From NCBI GenBank assembly GCA_037443205.1, contig JBBIOU010000016.1:11247-75246 (forward strand): a stretch of 64,000 nt of DNA, written 5' to 3'. Under the pieces are notes generated by a model, which was given only the letters and a program-made list of their open reading frames with translations, searched no databases and was not told the DNA's origin. Below are positions 53,701-61,057 of the stretch, in pieces. This DNA is from JBBIOU01 sp037443205 (GTDB lineage Bacteria > Bacteroidota > Bacteroidia > Flavobacteriales_D > UBA2798). The position numbers and the translations under genes were made by a program. Each line of letters opens with the position of its first letter. The stretch's first letter is position 1.

Positions 53701-53917
53701 AATCGTTGACTCAACAGGAAAAATTTTCAGACCGGATATAATTGCCGAAGACAACAATGGTTGGATTACTTTGATAGATATAAAAACCGGTACCGAAAAA
53801 ACAGACCGGCATAGCGAACAATTACAAAATTATGCTGATATTATCATTAAATCAGGTAAAAAAATAAAGAAAATGTATTTACTTTACACTTCGGATAATA
53901 AGCTGATAGAAGTATAA
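50774..53917 (+). CDS. AddA/RecB-like UvrD helicase with C-terminal nuclease domain
   Basis: 1047 residues. Walker A ASSAGSGKTYTL (9-20), helicase motif II LLIDEFQDTSDLQW, GDAKQAIYRWRDGKAEQF and the motif V/VI region MTIHKSKGLQFPVVIIPSA / LLYVALTRAQERLYMA are complete. The C-terminus has FRPDIIAEDNNGWITLIDIKTG, the PD-(D/E)xK nuclease core of AddA/RecB exonucleases, with EQLQNYADII after it. It would process double-strand DNA ends for recombination. Usually an AddB partner is adjacent; none is here. It starts a three-gene unit with the next two genes. Confidence 0.9.
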   Translation: MSKNFVVYASSAGSGKTYTLVKEYLSLCLKNNNPFYFSKILAITFTNAAASEMKQRVIDTLKQLAEADESDEILADYAQHTGLNRSEIKSKAYIIYINILYNYSQLSITTIDKFMLKIIRTFSKELYLNHDFETETNNTELLSMAVKSMIQDSINYTELNELIIKYIQTKLDNEKDWNIEKEILNLGQIIFKEHSQGALDKLRELHFKDFIAAYLYYTRQQKQLLTEIKAMAREGKKLIHDKHLQPDDFHQGKRGLYGYLEKIINKNDFNEYAANSYVLEAINQYKIARSKLNPQTAAIINSIAAQLQNILYKLHSFYENNIAKYNLYDELTKNIYATALLSEINKRCEAIKRDNNYILISDFNKQIWKIVQYEPVPYIYERIGERYHHLLIDEFQDTSDLQWKNLLPLIENNLSKGYYNMLVGDAKQAIYRWRDGKAEQFINLPKVDGADVNALLKERENVLRREHVIKTLNTNRRSLGEIIDFNNRFFLSVIQSGETYIQKIFEGHTQEKNNKPGGYVEIYYCNKKNKETEEKEEAENINDEATTYTINTIEKCLNSGYKASDIAILLRSKKEISDIGIILKNLGYEIYSQESLLLKNSPEVNLLIAFAQSVLHPDESFFLYQIIIYYYQSKISHHNLADLIAQQQENIKTYKSIDYQKLTGNSNINLNERYLLSLPLYEFFIKLCDIFTIDKKNIYVAFFLENIFNLQKKQNTLFDVTEWWDKNELAVITPPGENSIQLMTIHKSKGLQFPVVIIPSATWAENLHKQNLWLTDVEEIKPLPAAIISLAKEYPGLSFENFIKHERNMAKSESLNLLYVALTRAQERLYMAITPNNSNLCKYFDSFLKNTQKNISGIVYTQGNETDKLETTKPVKNSRIIFESVPKNTSTQVIFSTANRTGNDKEPTSDKALYGNLVHAFIAKGNKEKADKLMHKMLLSGIDKTLLKDAYHESINAFKQINNIIINEQKILYEAEIVDSTGKIFRPDIIAEDNNGWITLIDIKTGTEKTDRHSEQLQNYADIIIKSGKKIKKMYLLYTSDNKLIEV

Positions 53918-53920
53918 CCT

Positions 53921-54673
53921 ATGCTAAGCGAAATATACAACTATAAAAAAAACATTCCCTGGCAAAGTTTGTCAATTATAGCATGCTCTGTTGCCGTAAC
54001 AACATCTACACAATTTTTTACCAATCTCGAAAATGTATTTGGCAGTTTTAATAAACAAACCAGTATTCCACAATTATTTACCTTATCATTTCAACACGGA
54101 TTCGATACGCTATCGGCCGTATTACACCTGTTGGTAAATTTAATATTAATGGCCTACCTGGCTGTAATGACCGAAAAAATTGCCGGAAGCTGGCGATTTT
54201 TTTTACTGAATGTTATTGCCATTATCACTTATGGGTTATTTCATAAGTTACTTTCAATGACGGGGCATGGGCTTACCGGACTTCTTTGGGCATATACACC
54301 CGTTATTTTTTATACTCTAAACGAAGTACGCTTATTAAAAACCAGAAGCATATTTGATGATTTATACAGAAGCCTAAAAAATATATTAATGGCTATGTTT
54401 ACTGTTTTTCCTGTTTTATTTGCCATTATACCCATACATTTTGAATCTGAATTACCATTATACAAAGCCGTAATTGAAGGCAATGTATTTATATTTACCG
54501 CTACTCTTACAGGGTTTTTATTCATGCTGCTATTTAAAGAACAAATCAGAAAACGCTTAAAATCTTTTGCAAAAAAGAAAAAGTTTGACGATGAATATGC
54601 CGATAAATTTGAAATATACTACGCATTATTTTATCCTTTACTGGTATTTACAGGATTTATTTTATCGAGATGA
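53921..54673 (+). CDS. Polytopic inner-membrane protein of unknown function
   Basis: 250 residues with about six hydrophobic segments (for example LSIIACSVAVTTSTQF, LLNVIAIITYGLFHKLL, VFPVLFAIIPIHF, ALFYPLLVFTGFILS). A basic loop precedes the last helix (FKEQIRKRLKSFAKKKKF). No family recognised. It begins 3 bases after the helicase stop and overlaps the acetyltransferase by 4 bases, so all three are probably co-translated, but no common function is apparent. Confidence 0.65.
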   Translation: MLSEIYNYKKNIPWQSLSIIACSVAVTTSTQFFTNLENVFGSFNKQTSIPQLFTLSFQHGFDTLSAVLHLLVNLILMAYLAVMTEKIAGSWRFFLLNVIAIITYGLFHKLLSMTGHGLTGLLWAYTPVIFYTLNEVRLLKTRSIFDDLYRSLKNILMAMFTVFPVLFAIIPIHFESELPLYKAVIEGNVFIFTATLTGFLFMLLFKEQIRKRLKSFAKKKKFDDEYADKFEIYYALFYPLLVFTGFILSR

Positions 54674-55116
54674 TGCATTGGTTCTGTAAAAAATTTCAGG
54701 AACTTGATACAGAAGAACTGTACAAAATTATTCAGCTTAGGGTAAACGTATTTGTAGTAAAACAAAATTGCGCCTATCCTGAATTAGACGACAAAGATTT
54801 AGCCGCACATCATGTTTACAGTAAAAACAACAACAACGAAATTACCAGTTATGCCCGCATTTTACCACCGGGTATTTCGTATAAAGAGATATCTATCGGT
54901 CGTGTATGCTGCCGAAAAGATTTGCGCTTAACCGGCTTAGGAAAAACCAACATGATGCACACGTTAAATTACATCCATAACATTTATGGAAAAGTACCCA
55001 TCCGAATATCGGCACAATTGTATCTAAAAAAATTTTATGAAGCCTTTCACTTTATTCCACAAGGCGAAAGTTACCTGGAAGATAACATCCCCCATATAGA
55101 AATGCTCAGGGTTTAA
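54670..55116 (+). CDS. ElaA-type GNAT acetyltransferase
   Basis: 148 residues. The ElaA pattern is clear: LYKIIQLRVNVFVVKQNCAYPELDDKD near the N-terminus, ARILPPGISYKEISIGRVC in the acetyl-CoA-binding strand region, and ISAQLYLKKFYEAFHFIPQG at the C-terminus. It transfers an acetyl group from acetyl-CoA; the acceptor for ElaA is not established. Overlaps the stop of the membrane protein gene (ATGA). Confidence 0.85.
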   Translation: MMHWFCKKFQELDTEELYKIIQLRVNVFVVKQNCAYPELDDKDLAAHHVYSKNNNNEITSYARILPPGISYKEISIGRVCCRKDLRLTGLGKTNMMHTLNYIHNIYGKVPIRISAQLYLKKFYEAFHFIPQGESYLEDNIPHIEMLRV

Positions 55117-55132
55117 TGCTGATTTTTTTATT

Positions 55133-55172
55133 TTATCCCACATTACGCATTAGCATGCGTAATGTGGGATAA
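55133..55172. repeat. Palindromic REP-like element, copy B
   Basis: Perfect 18-bp stem (TTATCCCACATTACGCAT) with a TAGC loop. Positions 55135-55165 are the exact reverse complement of copy A at 37260-37290. Confidence 0.88.
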
Positions 55173-55194
55173 TTCACCTTAGCCTCATCGCAGA

Positions 55195-55227
55195 CAAAAC
55201 AAGCAAGTATTTTTGAGTTGTATTAAA
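55195..55227 (+). repeat. 33-bp direct repeat, left copy
   Basis: Starts CAAAACAAGCAAGTATTTTT; identical to 56212-56244. The two copies bracket the toxin/antitoxin pair. Confidence 0.92.
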
Positions 55228-55553
55228 CCCAAAATTGTCATTAGTCAAGCATAACGTTTTTAATCTAAATGCGTATGTATGTGGACGGCATTTGTGTTAA
55301 TATACCCCCCCTGCGGCTACCCCAAAAGAGGTGAGCATTTCAACTCCTTTTCTTGCAAATGAGGAGAGTGTTCTAAATTGCTGGTTAATCACAATGAGTA
55401 ATTGTTTAATTCTGATTTATCAAAAAGATATCGATTACATATTAAATAATGTATAATTTGGAATAAATAGATTAATTAAAAAAAACGAACCGCTTAGCTA
55501 AAAGTTTAATAACCCTTTTAGGGTTAAATGAGTATAACCTGCAACGTTTTTTG

Positions 55554-55561
55554 TATCTTTG
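55554..55561 (+). promoter_or_regulatory. -7 promoter element 4 nt before the PIN toxin GTG
   Basis: TATCTTTG, then TTCT, then GTG at 55566. Confidence 0.6.
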
Positions 55562-55565
55562 TTCT

Positions 55566-56018
55566 GTGAAAACTCGAATATATATAGACACTTCTGTAAT
55601 TGGCGGATACTTTGATGAAGAGTTTGAAAAAGCAACCAAACAACTCTTTGATAGAATCATAAACAAAGATTTTTTTATTTACTTCTCAGAGATAAATGAA
55701 ACCGAGTTAATTTTAGCTCCTCAACATATTCAAGATGTAAAAAAATTAATACCGGATGAATGTTATAGATATTTAAATCTTGACCGGGAAGCAAAAATTT
55801 TGGCTGAAGCCTACATAAATGAGAATATTCTTGGTAAAGCGAGTTTAAATGATGCTTATCATATTGCCATTGCTTCAGCAAATCGTCTTGATTGTTTAAT
55901 TAGTTGGAATTTCAAACACATTGTAAATTACGACAAAATAAAATTATTTAATTCAATCAATATGAAATTAAATTATCCGTTGATTGACATTAGAACACCC
56001 TTAGAATTTTTAAAATGA
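55566..56018 (+). CDS. vapC: PIN-domain toxin of a type II toxin-antitoxin pair
   Basis: 150 residues from GTG at 55566 (K-T-R-I-Y-I-D-T-S follows); a TTG 15 bases upstream lies within the promoter and is rejected. PIN-domain acidic residues are visible: D8 in YIDTSVIGGYFD, E-T-E-L in the middle and the C-terminal NDAYHIAIASANRLDCLISWN. Such proteins are Mg-dependent RNases. The stop overlaps the start of the small downstream gene (ATGA). Toxin-first order is the reverse of the usual VapBC arrangement. Confidence 0.88.
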   Translation: MKTRIYIDTSVIGGYFDEEFEKATKQLFDRIINKDFFIYFSEINETELILAPQHIQDVKKLIPDECYRYLNLDREAKILAEAYINENILGKASLNDAYHIAIASANRLDCLISWNFKHIVNYDKIKLFNSINMKLNYPLIDIRTPLEFLK

Positions 56019-56164
56019 AAACTAAATCAGAAAAATCGTTCGACACTGTTGCTTTTTTTCGTGCAATTAAAGAAAAATTGGCAGAAAAAATGTTAGGTAT
56101 GACCATAGAAGAACAAAAAGAGTTCTTAAAAAAAGTTCGTGAAGGTAAAATAAAAATCTCATAA
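56015..56164 (+). CDS. Small antitoxin candidate
   Basis: 49 residues, MKTKSEKSFDTVAFFRAIKE as the first 20, then a helix with TIEEQKEFLKKVREGKIKIS at the end. Overlaps the PIN gene stop by 4 bases, so it is translationally coupled. Short basic/helical proteins with an FDxVxxxRxIxxK pattern accompany PIN toxins in other Bacteroidota and cyanobacteria in my recollection. No DNA-binding domain is apparent in so short a protein, so it may neutralise the toxin only by direct contact. Too short for typical ORF cut-offs and easily missed. Confidence 0.78.
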   Translation: MKTKSEKSFDTVAFFRAIKEKLAEKMLGMTIEEQKEFLKKVREGKIKIS

Positions 56165-56211
56165 TCATAACCTAAACACTATGAGAAACACCGGTATACC
56201 TCTTATAGCGG

Positions 56212-56244
56212 CAAAACAAGCAAGTATTTTTGAGTTGTATTAAA
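56212..56244 (+). repeat. 33-bp direct repeat, right copy
   Basis: Identical to 55195-55227, 1017 bases further on. Lies between the antitoxin gene and arfB. Confidence 0.92.
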
Positions 56245-56273
56245 TGCGCGCTGCATGCAAATGTGGTATGGTT

Positions 56274-56675
56274 TTAAAACCTTACTTTTTGACGGGTTTG
56301 TTTTATTTCGGATTTATTTTTTTTATCGCTCAGTCGTTTTTCTTTGGCTGATTTAGCAGGGACACTAGGCTTTCTTTTTTTTACAGGCTTTAGTGCTCGT
56401 TTTAGTAGTTCATAAAATTTTTTAATCAGCAATTCTTTATTTTTTTGCTTGCTACGGGTTGTTTGACAGGATAGATGCAGGTATCCGCGGCTATTTATTT
56501 TGTTTTTCAATTTTGCAAGCAGTATATTTTTTTGTTCCTCACTTAGCAAACTACTATTAGCAATATGAAACCACAATTCTACACGGGTATCAGTTTTGTT
56601 AATATGCTGTCCGCCTTTACCACTGCTGCGCGATGCAGTAAAAGTTAATTCCTTATTTAAATACGCTATCTGCAT
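56274..56675 (-). CDS. arfB: Alternative ribosome-rescue factor, ArfB-type peptidyl-tRNA hydrolase
   Basis: 133 residues. The catalytic G21-G22-Q23 sits in TASRSSGKGGQHINKTDTRVEL, as in class I release factors, without a codon-recognition domain. The C-terminal 35 residues are strongly basic (KPVKKRKPSVPAKSAKEKR), matching the tail that enters the empty mRNA channel. It hydrolyses peptidyl-tRNA on stalled ribosomes. One base after the ABC-F gene, hence co-transcribed. Confidence 0.93.
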   Translation of the reverse strand: MQIAYLNKELTFTASRSSGKGGQHINKTDTRVELWFHIANSSLLSEEQKNILLAKLKNKINSRGYLHLSCQTTRSKQKNKELLIKKFYELLKRALKPVKKRKPSVPAKSAKEKRLSDKKNKSEIKQTRQKVRF

Positions 56676-56676
56676 C

Positions 56677-58569
56677 TTATGTTTGTTTAATAAGCTCTTC
56701 GAGTTCTATCCAGCGCAAAATTTTTTCGTCTAATTGTGCATTTAATATGCTTAACTCTTCGCTCACTTTTATTAATTCTATGTGGTTGTTCGATACCTCT
56801 TCTAATTTTTTGCTGAGTGCTGCTTTCTTTTTTTCTAAATCGGGAATTTCTTTTTCAAGCAATTCAAATTCGTATTTGTCTTTATAGCTGATTTTTATTT
56901 TTGTAGTATTTGCATTAGTCGGGGTCTTTAGTTCTGTTTTTACGTTATCCGGTTTCACCTTGGGTTCTTGTTCTTTTGTATGTTCATCTCTATATTGAGA
57001 GTAAGTACCCTCAAATATTTTAATATGTCCGTTCCCTTCAAAAATAAATAATCTGTCAACCAGTTTGTCCATAAAATAACGGTCGTGCGAAACCACTATG
57101 AGGCAACCTTTAAAATCGAGTAAAAACTGTTCCAGCACAGCAAGGGTTATTAAATCTAAGTCGTTTGTAGGTTCATCTAAAATTAAAAAGTTAGGGTTTT
57201 TCATCAACACAGTGAGCAGATATAAACGCTTTTTTTCTCCACCGCTTAATTTAGAAACGTAAGTATATTGCATGTCGGGTTTAAACTGAAACATTTGCAG
57301 CATTTGCGAAGCGCTTACTTTGGTGCCATCTGCCAGAGGAATAAAATCTGCTATTTCTTTAATCACTTCAATCACTCTTTTGTCGTTATTAAGCAACATA
57401 CCTTGTTGCGAGTAATATCCATATACCACAGTTTCGCCTACATTTATTTTACCACTATCAGCTGATTGCTGGCCGGTAATCAAATTTAAAAAAGTAGATT
57501 TACCCGTGCCGTTATTACCTATAATGCCTATTCGTTCACCGGTTTTAAAAGTATAATCAAAGCCTTTTAATATAATTTGATTATTAAATGATTTATATAC
57601 TTTTTTTAGTTCAAGAATTTTTCCGCCTATGCGGTTCATTTTTACGCTCAGTTGCAGTTTGTCTTGTTTACGTGTTCCGGACACTTTATTTTCGAGATCG
57701 TAAAAAGCATCTACGCGCGATTTTGATTTAGTACCTCTGGCTTTGGGCATTTTTCTTATCCATTCTAACTCTCTGCGGTAAATATTGCGTGCTCTATCTA
57801 ATTCACTTTGCTGATTGAGTTCGCGCTCTGCTTTTTTTTCTATAAAATATGCATAATTACCTTTATAAAAATAAAGGCTGGCGTTGTCTAATTCGATGAT
57901 ATCCGTACATACATTATCTAAAAAATAGCGATCGTGGGTAACCAACAAAAGCGACACATTTTTTCTTACAAAATAATTTTCGAGCCATTCAATCATTTCT
58001 AAATCCAAATGATTGGTTGGTTCGTCCATAATGAGTAACTGTGGTTCGTCTATAAGTACCTTAGCAAGTGCTACTCTTTTTTGTTGTCCGCCTGATAATT
58101 GTTTTAAAGGCTGATTGATTTTGGTTATTTTTAATCGGGTAAGTATTTGTTTGATTCGGCTTTCATAATCCCAAATACCTAAATTATCTATCCGTTGAAT
58201 ACAGTTTTGTATTTCGGTTTCAGTTTCGGAACAAGGATTTTCGTTATGTTTTTCTATAGCCAGCTCGTATTTTTTTATGGCTGCTGTTGATTCGTTTTGC
58301 TCATTAAATAAAGCATTATAAACCGTTTCGTTTAAATTAAAATTTGTTTGTTGTTGTAAAAAAGCCACACTTATGCCGTTTCTGAAAACCACTTTACCGC
58401 TATCGGCAATATCGGTTCCTTGCAATATATTTAACAAGGTGGTTTTACCGCTTCCGTTGCGTGCTACCAATGCTATACGTTGCCCCTGCTGAATACCAAA
58501 ACTGATGTCGGTAAAAAGAGTTTTTTCTCCGTATGATTTAGTTAAATTTTCTACTGATAATAAATTCAT
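56677..58569 (-). CDS. ABC-F family ATPase (Uup-like)
   Basis: 630 residues, two ABC domains without membrane segments. Walker A motifs are in ARNGSGKTTLLN and GNNGTGKSTFLN; signatures LSGGQQKRVALAKVL and LSGGEKKRLYLLTVL; Walker B LLIMDEPTNHLDL and FLILDEPTNDLDL. A linker helix between the domains and a C-terminal coiled coil (about 545-630) are visible, the latter typical of Uup. ABC-F proteins act on ribosomes or DNA; the adjacency to arfB fits translation. 6 bases downstream of the lipoprotein gene. Confidence 0.92.
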   Translation of the reverse strand: MNLLSVENLTKSYGEKTLFTDISFGIQQGQRIALVARNGSGKTTLLNILQGTDIADSGKVVFRNGISVAFLQQQTNFNLNETVYNALFNEQNESTAAIKKYELAIEKHNENPCSETETEIQNCIQRIDNLGIWDYESRIKQILTRLKITKINQPLKQLSGGQQKRVALAKVLIDEPQLLIMDEPTNHLDLEMIEWLENYFVRKNVSLLLVTHDRYFLDNVCTDIIELDNASLYFYKGNYAYFIEKKAERELNQQSELDRARNIYRRELEWIRKMPKARGTKSKSRVDAFYDLENKVSGTRKQDKLQLSVKMNRIGGKILELKKVYKSFNNQIILKGFDYTFKTGERIGIIGNNGTGKSTFLNLITGQQSADSGKINVGETVVYGYYSQQGMLLNNDKRVIEVIKEIADFIPLADGTKVSASQMLQMFQFKPDMQYTYVSKLSGGEKKRLYLLTVLMKNPNFLILDEPTNDLDLITLAVLEQFLLDFKGCLIVVSHDRYFMDKLVDRLFIFEGNGHIKIFEGTYSQYRDEHTKEQEPKVKPDNVKTELKTPTNANTTKIKISYKDKYEFELLEKEIPDLEKKKAALSKKLEEVSNNHIELIKVSEELSILNAQLDEKILRWIELEELIKQT

Positions 58570-58575
58570 ATAAGG

Positions 58576-59391
58576 CTATATATCCTGCTGCTGCAATTTT
58601 ATCCAACCAGATTGTTCGGCTCCTTTTTTATTTTTTGCTTTAACAAAAATATAATTTTTACAGCATTTAATCAGTTCTATTTCGTAAGCGGCATATCCTC
58701 TAATGGCTGCCTCATCAACAGGTTCTTCATACAAGGGTATCTCGTTATTGATATCAAAAGGTAATTTCAGATTTTTAGTTTCTATCCATAGATTAGCGTA
58801 AGGCTCGTTTCCGCTATCTATTTGAAACCATTTATTACCGGATGCAATAATCAGAAACTCTTCGTTGCCCGATGAAAGTTTTTTTACCATATCGCCATTG
58901 GGCGTATCGCGCAGAATAGCTTTATTTTTGGCTTTAACAAGCAGCCGGCATTTACAATCATCAAATTTATTATCAAGCGATTTCTTTTTAAACAAATACA
59001 AACGATGAGCATCTAAAAATTCTATTTCCATGTAGTTGGTATCTATGCTTAGTAGTTGCCAATAATAAATTTTATGGCTGTCTTTTTGCAAATGAAGGTA
59101 ATTTCCTTGCTCAGAAATTTTCCCTCGTTTGTAATCAGGTTTATCAAGCAAATTCATATTATATTCAGCGGCTATATTATCTGCATACAGCTCTGTCCAG
59201 GTATTATTTTTTATAATTACTTCATGGTTTCTGTCGTTGCGGTCTATCCATACTCCTTGTAATAACTGCAGGTTATTAACTTTCGGATGGTTGTGCTTCA
59301 GGGTATCTTCATCGGTGTTATTTAATAATGAAACCGGAGAATTGCTGCAAGCCGAAAATATTACTGCAGATAAAAGTAAGAGGTGTTTCAT
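58576..59391 (-). CDS. Lipoprotein with SH3-like C-terminal domain
   Basis: 271 residues from the ATG at 59391; an upstream TTG exists but weakens the signal peptide. Lipobox VIFSAC near residue 15. The N-half is beta-rich (GVWIDRNDRNHEVIIKNNTW, YWQLLSIDTNYMEIEFLDAH); the C-half (about 160-270) reads AILRDTPNGDMVKKLSSGNEEFLIIASGNKWFQI, a bacterial SH3-type motif, ending QSGWIKLQQ. Likely a cell-wall or surface-binding lipoprotein; function unknown. Upstream of the ABC-F gene in one unit. Confidence 0.7.
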   Translation of the reverse strand: MKHLLLLSAVIFSACSNSPVSLLNNTDEDTLKHNHPKVNNLQLLQGVWIDRNDRNHEVIIKNNTWTELYADNIAAEYNMNLLDKPDYKRGKISEQGNYLHLQKDSHKIYYWQLLSIDTNYMEIEFLDAHRLYLFKKKSLDNKFDDCKCRLLVKAKNKAILRDTPNGDMVKKLSSGNEEFLIIASGNKWFQIDSGNEPYANLWIETKNLKLPFDINNEIPLYEEPVDEAAIRGYAAYEIELIKCCKNYIFVKAKNKKGAEQSGWIKLQQQDI

Positions 59392-59420
59392 TTGTATGGA
59401 GCACAAATTAGGGATAAGAA

Positions 59421-60611
59421 TTATTTAATAACACCTAATTGTTTGCCTACTTTTTCAAAGGCTGCTATGGCTTTATCTAAATGTTCTTTTTCGTGGGCTG
59501 CCGAAAGTTGCACGCGAATGCGGGCTTTATCTTTGGGTACTACCGGATAAAAGAATCCTATCACATAAATGCCTTCTTGCAATAACTTATCGGCAAATAC
59601 CTGTGAAAGTTTGGCATCGTATAACATAACGGGCACAATTGCCGAATCGCCTTCTTTAATTTCTAAGCCGATTTTTTTAATTCCCTGTTTAAAATAATTA
59701 ATATTCCATTCTAATTTATCGCGCAGTGCGGTGGTTTCGCTCAGCATATCAAAAACTGCAATGGATGCGCCTACGATGTGCGGAGCTAAAGAGTTAGAAA
59801 ATAAATACGGGCGAGAGCGTTGGCGCAACATTTCGATAATTTCTTTTTTACCGGTTGTAAACCCTCCCATGGCTCCTCCCAGGGCTTTGCCCAATGTACC
59901 GGTTATAATATCTACGCGGTGCATTACATTTTTTAGTTCTACGGTTCCTCTGCCTGTTTTACCGATAAAGCCGGTGGCATGACTTTCGTCAACCATTACC
60001 AGGGCATCGTATTTTTCGGCCAGGTCGCATATTTTATCCAAAGGAGCCACAAATCCATCCATTGAAAATACGCCATCGGTAACTATGATGCGAAAACGTT
60101 GGGCTTGTGCTTTCTTGAGCTGTTCTTCCAAATCGTTCATATCGCAATTTTTGTAACGATAGCGTTGGGCCTTGCACAAGCGCACACCATCTATAATAGA
60201 TGCGTGGTTTAATTCGTCAGAAATAATAGCATCTTCTTCGCTGAATAATGGCTCAAACACTCCTCCGTTAGCATCAAAGCATGCAGCATACAAGATAGTG
60301 TCTTCCTGACCTAAAAATGTGGCTATTTTTTGTTCTAATTCTTTGTGAATATCTTGTGTTCCGCAGATAAATCTTACCGAAGACATGCCATAACCTCTGT
60401 GGTCTAATGTTTTGTGCGCAGCTTCTATAACACGCGGGTGCGAAGAAAGCCCTAAATAATTATTGGCACAAAAAATAATGACTTCTTTACCGTCTTGCAA
60501 TTTTACTACTGCGCCCTGCTCGGATGCAATAATTCTTTCTTTTTTAAATAAACCTGCATGCTCAATATTGCTTAGTTCTTGCTGCAGGTGCTCTTTCATT
60601 TTTCCGTACAT
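59421..60611 (-). CDS. kbl: Glycine C-acetyltransferase (2-amino-3-ketobutyrate CoA ligase)
   Basis: 396 residues, the family's usual length. PLP enzyme that cleaves 2-amino-3-ketobutyrate with CoA to glycine and acetyl-CoA in threonine degradation. IIFCANNYLGLSSHPRVIE, YGMSSVRFICGTQDIHKELE, DGVFSMDGFVAPLDKIC, VDESHATGFIG and the PLP-lysine segment ITGTLGKALGGAMGGF are all seen. The threonine dehydrogenase that normally supplies it is not in the window. Other alpha-oxoamine synthases are conceivable but the match is close. Confidence 0.93.
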   Translation of the reverse strand: MYGKMKEHLQQELSNIEHAGLFKKERIIASEQGAVVKLQDGKEVIIFCANNYLGLSSHPRVIEAAHKTLDHRGYGMSSVRFICGTQDIHKELEQKIATFLGQEDTILYAACFDANGGVFEPLFSEEDAIISDELNHASIIDGVRLCKAQRYRYKNCDMNDLEEQLKKAQAQRFRIIVTDGVFSMDGFVAPLDKICDLAEKYDALVMVDESHATGFIGKTGRGTVELKNVMHRVDIITGTLGKALGGAMGGFTTGKKEIIEMLRQRSRPYLFSNSLAPHIVGASIAVFDMLSETTALRDKLEWNINYFKQGIKKIGLEIKEGDSAIVPVMLYDAKLSQVFADKLLQEGIYVIGFFYPVVPKDKARIRVQLSAAHEKEHLDKAIAAFEKVGKQLGVIK

Positions 60612-60713
60612 AAGAAATGATAATTAAGGGTATGGTAAGATTAATAAAAAAACTACCGAACAAGGGTATTTATACATCCGGCACTGCATAATTTATTGTT
60701 AATGACAAATTGA

Positions 60714-60872
60714 TTAGCCGCAGGTAACCAACCAAATGATTGTGCCTAAAGCAATCAGTGTATAAATCCAGCCAACTGCTGCAACACCTCCACCATCAAA
60801 AAAATTATATTTGGTTGCATGGTGCTCATGCCCGTGGTTGTCGTGTACGTGAGAATGGTTATCGTGACTCAT
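60714..60872 (-). CDS. 52-residue His-rich single-helix membrane peptide
   Basis: ATG at 60872. The first 18 residues contain eight histidines (H3, H6, H8, H10, H13, H15, H17, H18). After FFDGGGVAAVG comes one hydrophobic helix (WIYTLIALGTIIWLVTCG), then the stop. A -7 element lies 18 bases upstream, supporting expression. Predicted inner-membrane peptide with a metal-binding N-terminal tail; no family recognised. Stands alone between kbl and the Cys/His lipoprotein gene. Confidence 0.7.
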   Translation of the reverse strand: MSHDNHSHVHDNHGHEHHATKYNFFDGGGVAAVGWIYTLIALGTIIWLVTCG

Positions 60873-60890
60873 AATTTATTATTTAGACTT

Positions 60891-60898
60891 CAAAAATA
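60891..60898 (-). promoter_or_regulatory. -7 promoter element for the His-rich peptide gene
   Basis: Minus strand TATTTTTG, 18 bases before the ATG at 60872. The 117 bases between it and the next promoter (61016) hold nothing recognisable. Confidence 0.55.
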
Positions 60899-61015
60899 AT
60901 AATTCGTATTTAATTATGATGATTTGATTTTGTTTTTGATAGGATTACCTTAAATTCTTATGTGTCAAAGCAATATTATTTTTTTGCAACATTGTTGCGT
61001 ATTTAAAAAATGCAT

Positions 61016-61023
61016 TATATTTG
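61016..61023 (+). promoter_or_regulatory. -7 promoter element for the Cys/His lipoprotein gene
   Basis: TATATTTG, with a TTG at 60995-60997 and an 18-base spacer as -33 candidate. Leader of about 30 bases to the ATG at 61058. Confidence 0.7.
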
Positions 61024-61057
61024 CAACAAAATTGCAAATAACTAAAATTATATAAAT

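Larger units (their letters stand above)
55117..55553. other. 437-base intergenic region upstream of the PIN gene
   Basis: It holds the palindrome at 55133-55172, the first 33-bp direct repeat (55195-55227), and a small hairpin TAACCCT/AGGGTTA at 55510-55526 close to the toxin promoter. Between 55240 and 55460 short open stretches exist on both strands but none has a start, codon pattern or recognisable family, so no gene is called. Confidence 0.6.

Noticed and set aside
55240..55460. Possible small gene (either strand) between the acetyltransferase and PIN genes
   Set aside because: The open stretches lack a start codon in suitable context and resemble no family; likely chance or decayed sequence.
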